Of a stretch of 64,000 nucleotides of DNA, positions 41,969-52,018 are shown piece by piece. The notes below the pieces were generated by a model. The model made no database searches, was not told where the DNA came from, and was given only the letters and a program-made list of their open reading frames with translations. The DNA comes from Armatimonadota bacterium (lineage in GTDB: Bacteria > Armatimonadota > JADLDR01): assembly GCA_020846535.1 (NCBI GenBank), contig JADLDR010000097.1:1-64000 (forward strand), in the 5' to 3' direction. A program made the position numbers and the translations under genes. Each line of letters starts with the position of its first letter. The first letter of the stretch is position 1.

Positions 41969-44221
41969 TCACCGCTGCCGGATTTTTTGGTCCACCCCTA
42001 TAAAGGCCCCGTTGCCCCCCGACCCTGCATAGAGAAGCGAAGGCCGGTGCGGGTTGACGCTCAGGCAGATGATATTCCGGTGGCTCATCCCGGCGTTCGC
42101 CCGCTTCCAGGTCAGGCCGCCGTCGGCGCTTTTCAGCACGCCTTCCGCTACCGGGGAATCATGGTAGGGGTGGTCGGTGGTAGCAGCATAGACGATCCGG
42201 GGATTCGCCGGATTGACAGCGACGGCGTTCACGAAATGGTAATCCAGAAGCCGACGCCATGTGAAACCGCCGTCCGCGCTTTTGAAGACCCCTCCCGGAT
42301 AGGCGCGCTCGGTCGCAGGATCAAAGGTTTCGCGTGTGGCGACATACAGGGAAGACAGACGGGAGGGGTCGGCAGCAAGGGCGGTGATATTGGCGAAGAT
42401 GGGATCACGGTTCAGCTGAGTCCAGATTTTTCCTGAATTCCTGGACTCATATATGCCCGCTCCCTGTTCCGGCGTACCGCCCAGGGCGAGGAGAATATGA
42501 GACGAATCCTTGGGGTCCAGCAGCAGGCCCCGGGGATCGAGCGCGGAGGCAGGAGGGAGGTTTCCATTCAGGCTGTGCCACGAATCCCCGTTGTCCCGGC
42601 TTTCGTAGAGGCCGCTGCCGGCGGATGTGGCAAGAAGCCTGCGCTTTTCTATGGGGCTGCGCCGGTCCACAAGGAGGCAGCGCACCTGCCCCTCCGGAAG
42701 CCCGCTCTGCGGATGACCTACCGCCTTCCAGGTTCTCCCACCGTCGGAGGAGCGGCAGATATCTCCGATATTGCTGGTCCATTCGCCGGTTGCGGCCCAG
42801 AGGACGGAGGCGCGGGCAGGATCCTGGGCCACAATGAAGCAGTTACCGGGGGTTTTCATTCCCTCGAAGCTGCGCCGGAACGACTCGCCCTGATCTTCGG
42901 AAATCAGCAGGCCGATATCCATGAAACCGAAATAAAGGCGGTCGGGCCGGAAGAGATCGGGCGTGATCGACATCAGGCATGTAACTTCCAGCCCCCTGCC
43001 GGCGAATCGCCCGTCCGGCATCATGCGGGTGTAGCGTTGATTCCACCGGCCTCCTCCATCTCCGGAAACGAATACATGGCCGCTTGTCCCGACCGCGATC
43101 CGCTCCGGCCTCGCCGAAGAGAGGGTCATGCACTGCATCGACGGCCCCCACTGCGTAATCCACCCGTAAGCGATTTTGCCTGTCCGGCCGGGAGTATCGA
43201 ATACGCCTTTCCAGGTGCGCCCGCCGTCGATGGTTTTGCGGAGGCCGGCGGAAACCCAGTCCCGGTTGCCCGCATAAACGGTATCGGCGCTGCGCGGGTC
43301 GACCGCGATCTCTTTATACTGGGAGGACATCTCCGAAGGCTCGGAGGCCTTCCCGGCGAGCATAGGAAGCCCGGCTCCATTGGCAGGCCGCCAGCTTTGG
43401 CCCGCATCGTCGCTTCTGTAGACTCCCCCGTTCCACTTCTCGCCGCCACGAGCAAGCGTCCTCAGCGTCACGTAGACCGTCTGCGGAGCGGACAGGGCAA
43501 AGGCTACTTCCTCCGTATATGAATGCGGGAGACCCTCTGACGAAGCGCGCCACGTCTTTCCCCGGTCTTCGCTGCGGAAGACGCCCCGGTTCGTGGCCGC
43601 CAATATCACGCGGCTGTCGGAAGGACGGATTTCGATATCGCTTATCAGGGCATCGCTCGGAAGCTGGCCCCGAGAGACATTCTCCCAGGTCAGACCCGCA
43701 TCGAGGCTGCGGTAGATGGCTCCCTGTCCCCCCGAATCCCACCGGGGACGCCCCACCCCGGCATAGGCTATCCTGGGATTACGCGGATCGAAGCATACGG
43801 CCCCGATAGGCGAGGAAAAAGACCACCGTTCGGTCGGAAGGAACCCCTTGCGGATCCGCTGCCAGCTTCGGCCCCGGTCGACGGTGCGAAAGATCCCGCT
43901 TTCCGTTCCCAGCAGGATGATCTTGCTGCGGCGCGGGTGGACGGCTATCGATTCGATAAAATAATCCTTAAGCCCGTTGTTGCGGACCTGATAGCTTTTT
44001 CCGGCGTCTTCGGAAACGTAAAACCCGCCCACATCGCACCCGACATAGAGGCGGTCCGGCTTTTCCGAATCCCAGGCGATGGACTCGATCCATCCCCCTC
44101 CGCCCGGGCCTGCCATCCGCCAGGCGATATCCTGGCTCTCAGAAAGCCGATCCGCTCCGGGAGCGTCCTGCGCGGGCGACGGCGTTCCCAGCAGCAGGGC
44201 AAGTAGAATCAGATATATCAT
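41969..44221 (-). CDS. Secreted Asp-box (BNR/sialidase-like) beta-propeller protein
   Basis: ATG 44221 lies 5 nt after GAGGG. The 750-residue product has a signal peptide (MIYLILLALLLGTPSPA). At least twelve Asp-box motifs of the S-x-D-x-G-x-(S/T)-W type recur about every 50-60 residues, for example SEDAGKSY, SLDAGLTWENV, SEDRGKTWRAS, SDDAGQSW, SSDGGRTWKAV and SADGGFTWRRLL. This gives one or two large propellers like those of VPS10/sortilin, PSII stability factors or xyloglucan-active GH74 enzymes. GH74-like endo-xyloglucanases have this double-propeller size, so polysaccharide cleavage is plausible, but catalytic Asp residues cannot be singled out. It lies downstream of tpiA beyond a terminator. 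Confidence 0.75.
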   Translation of the reverse strand: MIYLILLALLLGTPSPAQDAPGADRLSESQDIAWRMAGPGGGGWIESIAWDSEKPDRLYVGCDVGGFYVSEDAGKSYQVRNNGLKDYFIESIAVHPRRSKIILLGTESGIFRTVDRGRSWQRIRKGFLPTERWSFSSPIGAVCFDPRNPRIAYAGVGRPRWDSGGQGAIYRSLDAGLTWENVSRGQLPSDALISDIEIRPSDSRVILAATNRGVFRSEDRGKTWRASSEGLPHSYTEEVAFALSAPQTVYVTLRTLARGGEKWNGGVYRSDDAGQSWRPANGAGLPMLAGKASEPSEMSSQYKEIAVDPRSADTVYAGNRDWVSAGLRKTIDGGRTWKGVFDTPGRTGKIAYGWITQWGPSMQCMTLSSARPERIAVGTSGHVFVSGDGGGRWNQRYTRMMPDGRFAGRGLEVTCLMSITPDLFRPDRLYFGFMDIGLLISEDQGESFRRSFEGMKTPGNCFIVAQDPARASVLWAATGEWTSNIGDICRSSDGGRTWKAVGHPQSGLPEGQVRCLLVDRRSPIEKRRLLATSAGSGLYESRDNGDSWHSLNGNLPPASALDPRGLLLDPKDSSHILLALGGTPEQGAGIYESRNSGKIWTQLNRDPIFANITALAADPSRLSSLYVATRETFDPATERAYPGGVFKSADGGFTWRRLLDYHFVNAVAVNPANPRIVYAATTDHPYHDSPVAEGVLKSADGGLTWKRANAGMSHRNIICLSVNPHRPSLLYAGSGGNGAFIGVDQKIRQR

Positions 44222-44240
44222 GCTACCCTCACCGCATAAC

Positions 44241-44271
44241 AAAAAGGACGCAGGCATCCAGCCTGCGTCCT
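44241..44271 (-). terminator. Terminator after tpiA
   Basis: On the minus strand AGGACGCAGGC pairs with GCCTGCGTCCT around a 5-nt loop and is followed by TTTTTG. It lies 20 nt past the tpiA stop, ending the glycolytic transcript before the Asp-box gene. Confidence 0.85.
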
Positions 44272-44291
44272 GAAGCGAGCCGGCTTCAACG

Positions 44292-45119
44292 TCAGCCCTG
44301 AGCCGCACCCTTCACGATGGCGGCGAAGCTCTTGGCTTCCAGGGCGGCCCCGCCGACCAGAGCGCCATCGATATCGGGCTGGCTCAGCAGTTCGGCGGCG
44401 TTGTCCGGCTTGACGCTTCCGCCGTACTGGATGCGCGTCTTTTCGGCGGATCCGGGGAAGAGAGCGGCAACGGTGCCCCGGATGACAGAGCAGACGCGGT
44501 TGGCTTCCGGGGTATCGCACGTCTCGCCGGTGCCGATGGCCCAGACCGGCTCATAGGCGATGACGATGGACGCGGCCCGATCTGCCGTCAGGCCGTCCAG
44601 GGCGCGTTCGATCTGGCCGGAAACGACCTCATCGGTCTGCCCCGCCTCGCGCTCGGAGAGCGTTTCGCCGCAGCAGACGATAGGGATCAGGCCTTTCTCG
44701 AAGGCTTTTTTGGCCTTGATATTCACCGATGCATCGGTCTCTCCGAACTGTTTTAGGAGGTCTTCGGTCATATCCGGCTCCACTTTGCCGAAGCGCCCGC
44801 GGGTTTCGGAGTGGCCGATGATGACATACTTGCAGCCGATCTCAACCAGCATTTCAGCGGCGACCCGGCTGGTGTAAGCGCCGGTGGGCTTCCCCGCCGC
44901 GTCATAGGAGTCTTTCCAGAAGATGTCCTGAGCGCCCAGAGCGATCTCCGATCCCGCCAGGCTCTGCCTGACCGGATAGAGGGCGGTATACGGCGGGCAG
45001 ACGACCACTTCCACGCCCTTGACGCCATCCACCAGCGGCTTCAGCCCTTCTACCAGTTCCAGCGCCTGGCTCACGGTCTTGTGCATCTTCCAGTTGCCTG
45101 CAATAATAGGTGTTCGCAT
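44292..45119 (-). CDS. tpiA: Triose-phosphate isomerase
   Basis: The 275-residue enzyme starts [20 protein letters not shown] at ATG 45119, after AAGGAAC. Active-site residues are Lys11 (NWKMHK), His in VIIGHSE and Glu in [10 protein letters not shown], with phosphate-binding [10 protein letters not shown] and LVGGAAL. The protein is about 25 residues longer than usual because of insertions near [18 protein letters not shown] and after HSETRGRFG ([14 protein letters not shown]). It interconverts dihydroxyacetone phosphate and glyceraldehyde 3-phosphate. It is the third glycolytic gene of the run but is separated from pgk by a 400-base gap with a palindromic element. Confidence 0.96.
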   Translation of the reverse strand: MRTPIIAGNWKMHKTVSQALELVEGLKPLVDGVKGVEVVVCPPYTALYPVRQSLAGSEIALGAQDIFWKDSYDAAGKPTGAYTSRVAAEMLVEIGCKYVIIGHSETRGRFGKVEPDMTEDLLKQFGETDASVNIKAKKAFEKGLIPIVCCGETLSEREAGQTDEVVSGQIERALDGLTADRAASIVIAYEPVWAIGTGETCDTPEANRVCSVIRGTVAALFPGSAEKTRIQYGGSVKPDNAAELLSQPDIDGALVGGAALEAKSFAAIVKGAAQG

Positions 45120-45171
45120 AAGAGTTTGTTCCTTTAGCCTTTGTCTCAGACTTTTCGCTTGTGCGTAAGGA

Positions 45172-45464
45172 GGGGATAGTAGGGAAAGCACCCATAGCTA
45201 TCCAGATAAGGTAAAACATCCTCCGCTCCTGGGGGAGGGGTGACCGCTCTCCCCTGGGATGGGTTACCTCTCTCCCCTAACCCCTCTCCCCGAAGCGGGG
45301 AGAGGGGGACAGAGGGTGCGGTGCTTGAGGGATCATCTCTCCCCCTGCCCGTTTCGGGAAGGGGGCGGGGGGGTTAGGGAACGGTCTCCCCAAGTCCCGC
45401 CCCCCGCCCCGGCGGGACAGTCACCCTGATCGGGATCGCTATGGGGATAGTAGGGAAAGCACCC
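45172..45464. repeat. MITE-like element copy C with flanking 22-bp direct repeats
   Basis: GGGGATAGTAGGGAAAGCAC plus CC occurs at 45172-45193 and again, identically, at 45443-45464. Between them is a 249-base unit whose ends are inverted repeats: ATAGCTATCCAGATAAGG near 45195 and CCTGATCGGGATCGCTAT near 45425. The interior has the GC blocks seen in copies A and B, such as CCCCTCTCCCCGAAGCGGGG and CCCGTTTCGGGAAGGGGGCG, in the opposite orientation to copy B. It has no open frame. It fills most of the 401-base gap between pgk and tpiA; the rest (45465-45520) shows nothing notable. Confidence 0.78.
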
Positions 45465-45520
45465 TACAGTCTGCTTCCCCCACCTCAATAAGGCGAGGGG
45501 CCGGGGGGCGGTTGGACAGT

Positions 45521-46702
45521 CTACCGATCCAGCAGAGCGACCACGCCCGGAAGGGCTTTGCCCTCCAGGAATTCCAGGGAAGCGCCGCCGCCGGTGGAGA
45601 TATGGGTGATTTTATCGCCGTAGCCGAGTTGCTCCACGGCAGCAGCAGAGTCGCCGCCCCCGACGATGGTGATGGCTCCCGAGGCGGACATGGCGTGGGC
45701 GACCCCTTCCGTTCCGCGGGCGAAATCGACGATTTCGAAGACACCCATCGGGCCGTTCCAGACCACCGTTTTCGCGCCGGCGATGGTTTCCGAAAATCGT
45801 TTGACCGTCTCCGGGCCGATATCGACGCCGTACTGGTCGGCGGGAATGGCGTCTACAGGGACCGTCTGGGACGCTGCGCCCGGCTCGACCTCAGCGACGA
45901 CGACCACATCGACCGGAAGCTCGAAGGCGACCCCGGCGCGGGCGGCTTTTGCCATCAGGTCTTTCGCCAGGTTCAGGCTGTCCGCGTCGAGGAGCGACTT
46001 GCCGATCTCCTTGCCCTGCGCCTTGAGGAAGGTGAAGGCCATCCCGCCTCCAATCAGGAGGCTGTTGACCTGCGGGATCAGGTTCTCGATGACCCCGATC
46101 TTGTCCGCCACCTTCGCCCCGCCCAGCACGGAAACGAAGGGCCTCTCCGGGCTGGAGAGCGCCTTGCCCAGATATTCGATCTCCTTTTCCATCAGGAAAC
46201 CGGACACGGCAGGCAGGAGATGGGCCACCCCCTCGGTGGAGGCATGGGCGCGGTGCGCCGTCCCGAAGGCATCATTGACATAGACATCGGCTATTGAGGC
46301 TAATTTTTTGGCGAATTCCAGGTCATTCTTCTCCTCTTCCTTATAGAAGCGGACATTTTCCAGAAGCAGAATGTCCCCGTTTTGCAGCCGGGCCGCAGCC
46401 TCCGCGACCTCATCCCCGATGCAGTCGTTCACCTTGGCGACCGGCCTGCCGATCAGCTTAGAAAGCCTCGCTGCCACCGGATCGAGCCTGAGAGAGTCGG
46501 TAACCCCTTTTGGACGCCCCAGATGGGACACCAGAATCGCCCGCGCCCCTTGCTCTACCAGATACTGAATGGTCGGCACAACAGCACGAATCCGGGTATC
46601 GTCCGTGATCCGTCCCTCCGAATCGAGCGGCACATTGAAATCGACCCGGACCAGGACCCTCTTCCCGGCCACATCGATATCGCGAATCGTCTTCTTATCC
46701 AT
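45521..46702 (-). CDS. pgk: Phosphoglycerate kinase
   Basis: The 393-residue enzyme begins [20 protein letters not shown] at ATG 46702, 6 nt after GGGAGG. Substrate-binding blocks RVDFNVPLD and [10 protein letters not shown] mark the N-domain, and [12 protein letters not shown] and the nucleotide-binding [13 protein letters not shown] mark the C-domain. Length is normal. It transfers phosphate from 1,3-bisphosphoglycerate to ADP. It follows gap after a terminator-like hairpin and precedes tpiA across a repeat element. Confidence 0.97.
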   Translation of the reverse strand: MDKKTIRDIDVAGKRVLVRVDFNVPLDSEGRITDDTRIRAVVPTIQYLVEQGARAILVSHLGRPKGVTDSLRLDPVAARLSKLIGRPVAKVNDCIGDEVAEAAARLQNGDILLLENVRFYKEEEKNDLEFAKKLASIADVYVNDAFGTAHRAHASTEGVAHLLPAVSGFLMEKEIEYLGKALSSPERPFVSVLGGAKVADKIGVIENLIPQVNSLLIGGGMAFTFLKAQGKEIGKSLLDADSLNLAKDLMAKAARAGVAFELPVDVVVVAEVEPGAASQTVPVDAIPADQYGVDIGPETVKRFSETIAGAKTVVWNGPMGVFEIVDFARGTEGVAHAMSASGAITIVGGGDSAAAVEQLGYGDKITHISTGGGASLEFLEGKALPGVVALLDR

Positions 46703-46775
46703 CGCAAACCTCCCTAAACAGGGCAGAACCCGAAAGCGCTCGCATCCGTTCCCTGCCCCCTCACCCCTACACCCT

Positions 46776-46820
46776 AAAAAGGGCCGAGGGAGTTTCCGCT
46801 CCGGAATCCCTCAGCCCTTG
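46776..46820 (-). terminator. Terminator-like hairpin between gap and pgk
   Basis: On the minus strand AAGGGCTGAGGGA pairs with TCCCTCGGCCCTT (one G-U/mismatch position) around a loop of about 15 nt, followed by TTT. It lies just past the gap stop. It could terminate part of the transcripts or stabilise gap mRNA. Confidence 0.7.
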
Positions 46821-46841
46821 AGATATCGCGTCAGGGCCTGA

Positions 46842-47888
<1,047 letters not shown>

Positions 47889-47952
47889 CTACATACAACT
47901 GAATGTTGAGCCTTGTAAACCAAAGGATTTTACGCTATTTGGCTGAGGGTTG

Positions 47953-49302
47953 TCAACTGGGGAAGGCGGGTTTGAGCGTCCAGCACTGGAGCCGGGTATG
48001 CAGCAGAATGGTCTCCATTTTCAGGTCCGAAGGGTGGATAATCCAGCCGGGCACCTGACGATTCACGTCGTTGGCGACTGTTTCCGCCTCCAGGGGATAG
48101 GGCATCTCGGCAGGGGCCGTCACCCGGTCCGCGCCCAGAAGGGCTTTGGCAAGCGCGATGGCATATGTCCCGATGCCCACCGGAGCGCCCTGGACCGACA
48201 CCGCGGGCGGCAGGCAGCCCGTCTCATCCAGAGAAGCGGAAAGCTGACCGGCGGCGGCCCGGATGTCGGCGGCGTCGAAAGCGGTCCGCTCCGCAACAGG
48301 CGGCATGGCATTAGGGCCGAGGTTGGCCCGCCGGGGGTAGCGTTTCGCCGGGGCCTGGGCCGCCTGGCAAAGGGCGCAGAGGATCTCCCCGGCGGTGAAA
48401 TCGCGGGTAAAGAGGACCCTCTCCTCCCGGGACATCTGCCCGCAGATGTCCTCCAACTCGGCCTGGCTCATAAAGGGCTTGTGGGCGCAGAGCCTGCGGA
48501 CCAGGTCCGAGGTCCCGACCGTGGCATGGCCGCTCCGGGTGATCGCCCTGAGCATCCTGCGGAAGTTTTTCTGGATGGTCGGCAGGGCCTCCGCAGGCTT
48601 CGGGCGCGGGCGCTTCCACTCGTCCGACGGCGGGTTGGCCCCACTGGAGAAATTCACCCCGTCCCAGAACTCCTGGTGGACGATTTTAGTCGGATGGCCC
48701 AGAAAGACGCCCAGGAAGGCGGCCCCGCTGGCATCCGCCCCGGCCATCGCGCTCTCCAGATCCCCGAGGCAGCTTTCGAACTGCGCGTCATCGGCATAGG
48801 CGTCGTCGTACCCGCCGATCTGCGGCGTCAGTTGCAGACAGTTGGTGAACCACCAGGCATTGTATCCGTTCAAGGCCACCGGGCTATAGACATAGCAGCG
48901 CCCCATGCGCCCCATCAGCCCCGAGATGGACGGTCCCCAACTGGAGCCGGTCCGTCCCCACCCGTGCAGCGGCCTGCCGAATATCTTTTCGGCGTCCTGC
49001 CATCCCTCTCGCTCCCTCTCCCACAGAGCTTCGATGCCGCTCAGGAAATCTTTGTCCTGACAGATTTCCGCGGTCGTCGGGTGGATCGAATGCCAGGTAG
49101 AATGAAAGCCGATATCGTGCTTCTTGAATGCCTCGATCACATCCTGCCGCCCCCGCCTCTCCCAGAGCCGGGCCTTCTCGCCCACCACATAAAAGGAAGC
49201 GGTCAATCCCTCCTCATGAATCATCTGCGCGATCCAGAGCGAAGCGTCATCGCTCTCTTCGGTAATCAGGTCTTCCACGTCCATCATGATCGATGCCAGC
49301 AT
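47953..49302 (-). CDS. Polysaccharide deacetylase-like (NodB fold) protein
   Basis: The 449-residue cytosolic protein starts at ATG 49302 behind AAGGAGACG. The first strand, MLASIMMDVEDLITEE, carries a metal-binding Asp as in NodB-type deacetylases. IGFHSTWHSIHPTT near residue 87 provides the HxxxH pair. AAFLGVFLGHPTKIVHQEFW resembles the later conserved strands. The C-terminal 180 residues are a separate helical and beta domain (GAPVGIGTYAIALAKALLG) of unknown type. No signal peptide is seen, which argues against cell-wall deacetylation. The substrate is unknown. Confidence 0.62.
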   Translation of the reverse strand: MLASIMMDVEDLITEESDDASLWIAQMIHEEGLTASFYVVGEKARLWERRGRQDVIEAFKKHDIGFHSTWHSIHPTTAEICQDKDFLSGIEALWEREREGWQDAEKIFGRPLHGWGRTGSSWGPSISGLMGRMGRCYVYSPVALNGYNAWWFTNCLQLTPQIGGYDDAYADDAQFESCLGDLESAMAGADASGAAFLGVFLGHPTKIVHQEFWDGVNFSSGANPPSDEWKRPRPKPAEALPTIQKNFRRMLRAITRSGHATVGTSDLVRRLCAHKPFMSQAELEDICGQMSREERVLFTRDFTAGEILCALCQAAQAPAKRYPRRANLGPNAMPPVAERTAFDAADIRAAAGQLSASLDETGCLPPAVSVQGAPVGIGTYAIALAKALLGADRVTAPAEMPYPLEAETVANDVNRQVPGWIIHPSDLKMETILLHTRLQCWTLKPAFPS

Positions 49303-49322
49303 AAGCGTCTCCTTGGTAAAAA

Positions 49323-49417
49323 GGGGATAGGGGTTAGGGTATAGAAAACGGATTATGCGGTTCGCGAAGCGCGGAACCCTGCGCCCGATCCCCTAATCCC
49401 TAATCTCTAATCTCTAT
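49323..49417. repeat. Short palindromic element upstream of the deacetylase gene
   Basis: GGGGATAGGGGTTAGGGTAT at 49323 faces CCCTAATCCCTAATCTCTAA plus TCTCTATA at 49391-49417, an imperfect inverted repeat. The centre is itself palindromic (GGTTCGCGAAGCGCGGAACC). It is related to the element at 21660-21763. Its right end overlaps the mutY stop codon. Confidence 0.55.
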
Positions 49418-50574
49418 AAGCCCAACTCCAATTGGCGGGAGGTGGGCTGCCGGGGGCGGAGGGCGAGGACGATCCGGGCTTGAGGAGAGGAGAGGGGGTA
49501 GCGGTCCATCTCTTCAAGGGTCGTCCACTGCACGGACTGATAGGCAAGCGGCTTCGGGTCACCGGAGAGAATCCTGCCCTCGAACGCATGGAGGGTGATG
49601 CGCCGGTGGGCTATCCCGTGTTTGACTCTGGCGACCTCGCTTCCGATCTCGGCCTCGCAGCCGACGGTCTCCCGAACGGCCCGGCGGGCGGCTTCGGCGA
49701 GGGTTTCTTCCGGCACCCGGGTTCCTCTGGGAAATTCCCAGAGTCCGCCCCACAGTCCTTCAGGGAATCTGCGGGCGATCAGGAGCGTATCGCCCCGGAC
49801 AATAACGGCGGAAACGCCCTCCACATATTCGGCGTCGGGGCCTTTGGCCCTTTCGGGAAGCTCGGTCTGAATATCGAGCTGACGGGCCAGACACAAAGAG
49901 TCGAGCGGGCAGGCCCTGCAGCGCGGCGCGTCCGGGATGCAGACCAGCGCCCCCAGTTCCATGAGGCTCTGGTTGAAATCCCCGGCGTTTCTTTCGGGGA
50001 TCAAAGCTTCCGCCACGGCCCACAGAAGTTCATGAACCCGCCCGTAGCGCGGGTCGCCCCGAACCGCGAAAACGCGGGTCAGCAGGCGCATCACATTGCC
50101 GTCCAGGAGGGGAACCCTCCGGTTATAGGCGATGCTCAGGATGGCCCCGACCGTATACCTTCCGACCCCCGGTAGCCCCAGCACAGCCTCGTACTCCTCC
50201 GGAAACTGGCCGTTATAGTTTTTGACGATTTCCTGTGCCGCTTTATGCAGGTTGCGGGCGCGAGAATAATACCCCAGCCCGGCCCACAGCGCCAGCACAT
50301 CTTCCAGGGGCGCTTCGGCCAGGGCGCGAACGGTGGGAAAGCGGGCCAGGAACCGCTCGTAATAGGGAACGACCGTCGCCACCTGGGTCTGCTGAAGCAT
50401 GATCTCCGATATCCAGATCCCGTAGGGGTCTTTCGTGCGCCGCCAGGGTAAATCCCTTTGGTGAGCCCGAAACCACCCCAGAAGAGCCTCCTGAAACGCC
50501 GCCCGCACCTCGAAGACCCGTTCCGGGATTTCAACCTGCTTCTTTGCGATGGATCGCCTCCTGTACATGCCCAT
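49414..50574 (-). CDS. mutY: A/G-specific adenine glycosylase
   Basis: About 386 residues. The helix-hairpin-helix glycosylase core shows WRRTKDPYGIWISEIMLQQT with the catalytic Glu, LPGVGRYTVGAILSIAY, the catalytic Asp in the LLDGNVMRLL region and the [4Fe-4S] site CX6CX2CX5C in CIPDAPRCRACPLDSLC. The C-terminal NUDIX-like domain (GVSAVIVRGDTLLIARR to LPLSS-like PLSSPQ) recognises 8-oxoguanine. It removes adenine opposite 8-oxoG. The start is uncertain. ATG 50574 and ATG 50568 have no binding site, while AGGAGG at about 50560 precedes an ATC codon 36 residues before DLPWRR, the usual N-terminal spacing. Confidence 0.93.
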   Translation of the reverse strand: MGMYRRRSIAKKQVEIPERVFEVRAAFQEALLGWFRAHQRDLPWRRTKDPYGIWISEIMLQQTQVATVVPYYERFLARFPTVRALAEAPLEDVLALWAGLGYYSRARNLHKAAQEIVKNYNGQFPEEYEAVLGLPGVGRYTVGAILSIAYNRRVPLLDGNVMRLLTRVFAVRGDPRYGRVHELLWAVAEALIPERNAGDFNQSLMELGALVCIPDAPRCRACPLDSLCLARQLDIQTELPERAKGPDAEYVEGVSAVIVRGDTLLIARRFPEGLWGGLWEFPRGTRVPEETLAEAARRAVRETVGCEAEIGSEVARVKHGIAHRRITLHAFEGRILSGDPKPLAYQSVQWTTLEEMDRYPLSSPQARIVLALRPRQPTSRQLELGL

Positions 50575-50575
50575 T

Positions 50576-50648
50576 GTAGGGGCAGACCTGCGTGTCCGCC
50601 TCATTATCTCTATCGGTTTCAGGGCGCACACATAGGTGCGCCCCTACC
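50576..50648. repeat. REP-like palindrome between the aminotransferase and mutY genes
   Basis: TAGGGGCAGACCTGCGTGTC at 50577 and the complement of GGCGCACACATAGGTGCGCC plus CCTACC form an imperfect palindrome of about 25 bp per arm. It overlaps the stop of the upstream gene and the apparent start of mutY. The GTAGGGGC-type edge is also seen in copy B at 40.5 kb. Confidence 0.6.
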
Positions 50649-51879
50649 GGCTGCTGACCTTGCTGGCAAACCACTCCGCGGCCCGGCGGATGCCGTAGGC
50701 GACTTCTTCCAGGTCGGTTTCCGTGTAGGCTTCGTTGACCGGGAGGATGATGCAGGTGTCCAGGATGGCTTCGGCGTTGGGGCAGAGGCCCTTGCCGTAG
50801 GGGCGACCGCCGAAGGCATGAGTCCCGCGCTTGAAGGGCGAATGCTGCACGAAGAGCGGGTATTCGTAGACGCACTGGCCGATGTAGTGCGCTCCGGCGG
50901 AGATGCCTTCTTTGGCGAGGGCCGCCGCAAAAGTGTCGGCATCGGCTCCCAGGGCTTCGGGGATGACGCGGATCATGAAGAACCACCAGGACGGGTCGCA
51001 GCCGGGCGTGGGCCGGGGCAGGGATATGCCCTTCACATCGCGGAGCTTTTCGCAGAGCGCCCGGCACCACCGTCGCCTGCGGCTGACGATGCTCTCCAGC
51101 TTTCCGAGCTGCGCCACGGCCACCGCGCCCTGAAGCTCGGTCATCCGGTAGTTGCCCGCCAGGAAGACCGGATTGCGGACGGTCTTGCCGGGCTGGCGGT
51201 TGTAGCCCTTGTCGGTCGCCCGGCGGAGCATATCGCCGAGTTCCTCGTCATCGGTGATGATCATGCCGCCGTCCCCGCAGGCGATGTGCTTGAACTCGTT
51301 TAAGCTGAAGCAGCCCATCTGCCCGATGGCGCCGATAGGCTTGCCCTCATAGGTGCAGCCGAAAGCCTGGGCGCAGTCCTCGATCAGCATGAGGCCGCGC
51401 TTCTCGCAAAGGGAGCGGAGGGCGTTCAGGTCGCAGGCATTGCCCCAGAGGTGGACGGCCAGGACGGCCTTCGTCTTGTCCGTGACGCACGCCTCGACCG
51501 ATTCGGGAAGCATGGTATAGGAATGCGGGTGCAGGTCGGCGAATACGGGGACGGCCCCCTGGAAGAGAATAGGGATCACGGTCCCCATATCGGTGATGGG
51601 AGAGGTGATGACCTCATCGCCCGGCGAAATGCCTGCCGCCATGAGGGCGCTGTGGATGGACGCGGTGCCGCTGGTGCAGGCCACCGCATAGGCGACGCCG
51701 TTCATGGCGGCGAAAGTTTCCTCCATCTGGCGCACCTTCTTGCCATACGCATAGAAAAGGGTCTGCTGTTCGAGGGCTTCTCTGACCTGAGTGAGTTCCG
51801 CCTCGTCGTAGCGGTTTTCATGGCCGTAAGGGTTCTTTTTGGCGGCTTCGCCACCGGCGATGGCCGGTAAATCCGACAT
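50644..51879 (-). CDS. DegT/DnrJ/EryC1/StrS-family PLP aminotransferase
   Basis: The 411-residue protein starts at ATG 51879, 7 nt after AAGGAGG. It has the sugar-aminotransferase pattern: ACTSGTASIHSALMAAGISP, GDEVITSP, VLAVHLWGNACDL, LIEDCAQAFG and the PLP-binding Lys in FSLNEFKHIACGDGG. NYRMTELQGAVAVAQLGKLE is also characteristic. Members aminate keto-sugars (nucleotide-linked or cyclitol). The genomic context offers no other sugar-nucleotide genes, so the substrate is open. It is divergent from the ECF sigma gene. Confidence 0.9.
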   Translation of the reverse strand: MSDLPAIAGGEAAKKNPYGHENRYDEAELTQVREALEQQTLFYAYGKKVRQMEETFAAMNGVAYAVACTSGTASIHSALMAAGISPGDEVITSPITDMGTVIPILFQGAVPVFADLHPHSYTMLPESVEACVTDKTKAVLAVHLWGNACDLNALRSLCEKRGLMLIEDCAQAFGCTYEGKPIGAIGQMGCFSLNEFKHIACGDGGMIITDDEELGDMLRRATDKGYNRQPGKTVRNPVFLAGNYRMTELQGAVAVAQLGKLESIVSRRRRWCRALCEKLRDVKGISLPRPTPGCDPSWWFFMIRVIPEALGADADTFAAALAKEGISAGAHYIGQCVYEYPLFVQHSPFKRGTHAFGGRPYGKGLCPNAEAILDTCIILPVNEAYTETDLEEVAYGIRRAAEWFASKVSSR

Positions 51880-52018
51880 CGGTATGCCTCCTTGAAGATA
51901 ATCTCCTTTTCAGTTGCACACCGCCGGGAAAATTTCCTGCCCCGCCATTGAACCTTCCGCCCGGAACAGTCGTTAATTCCGATGAAGGATTCGCAATGCC
52001 ACAGCAGCGAGGTGACCC

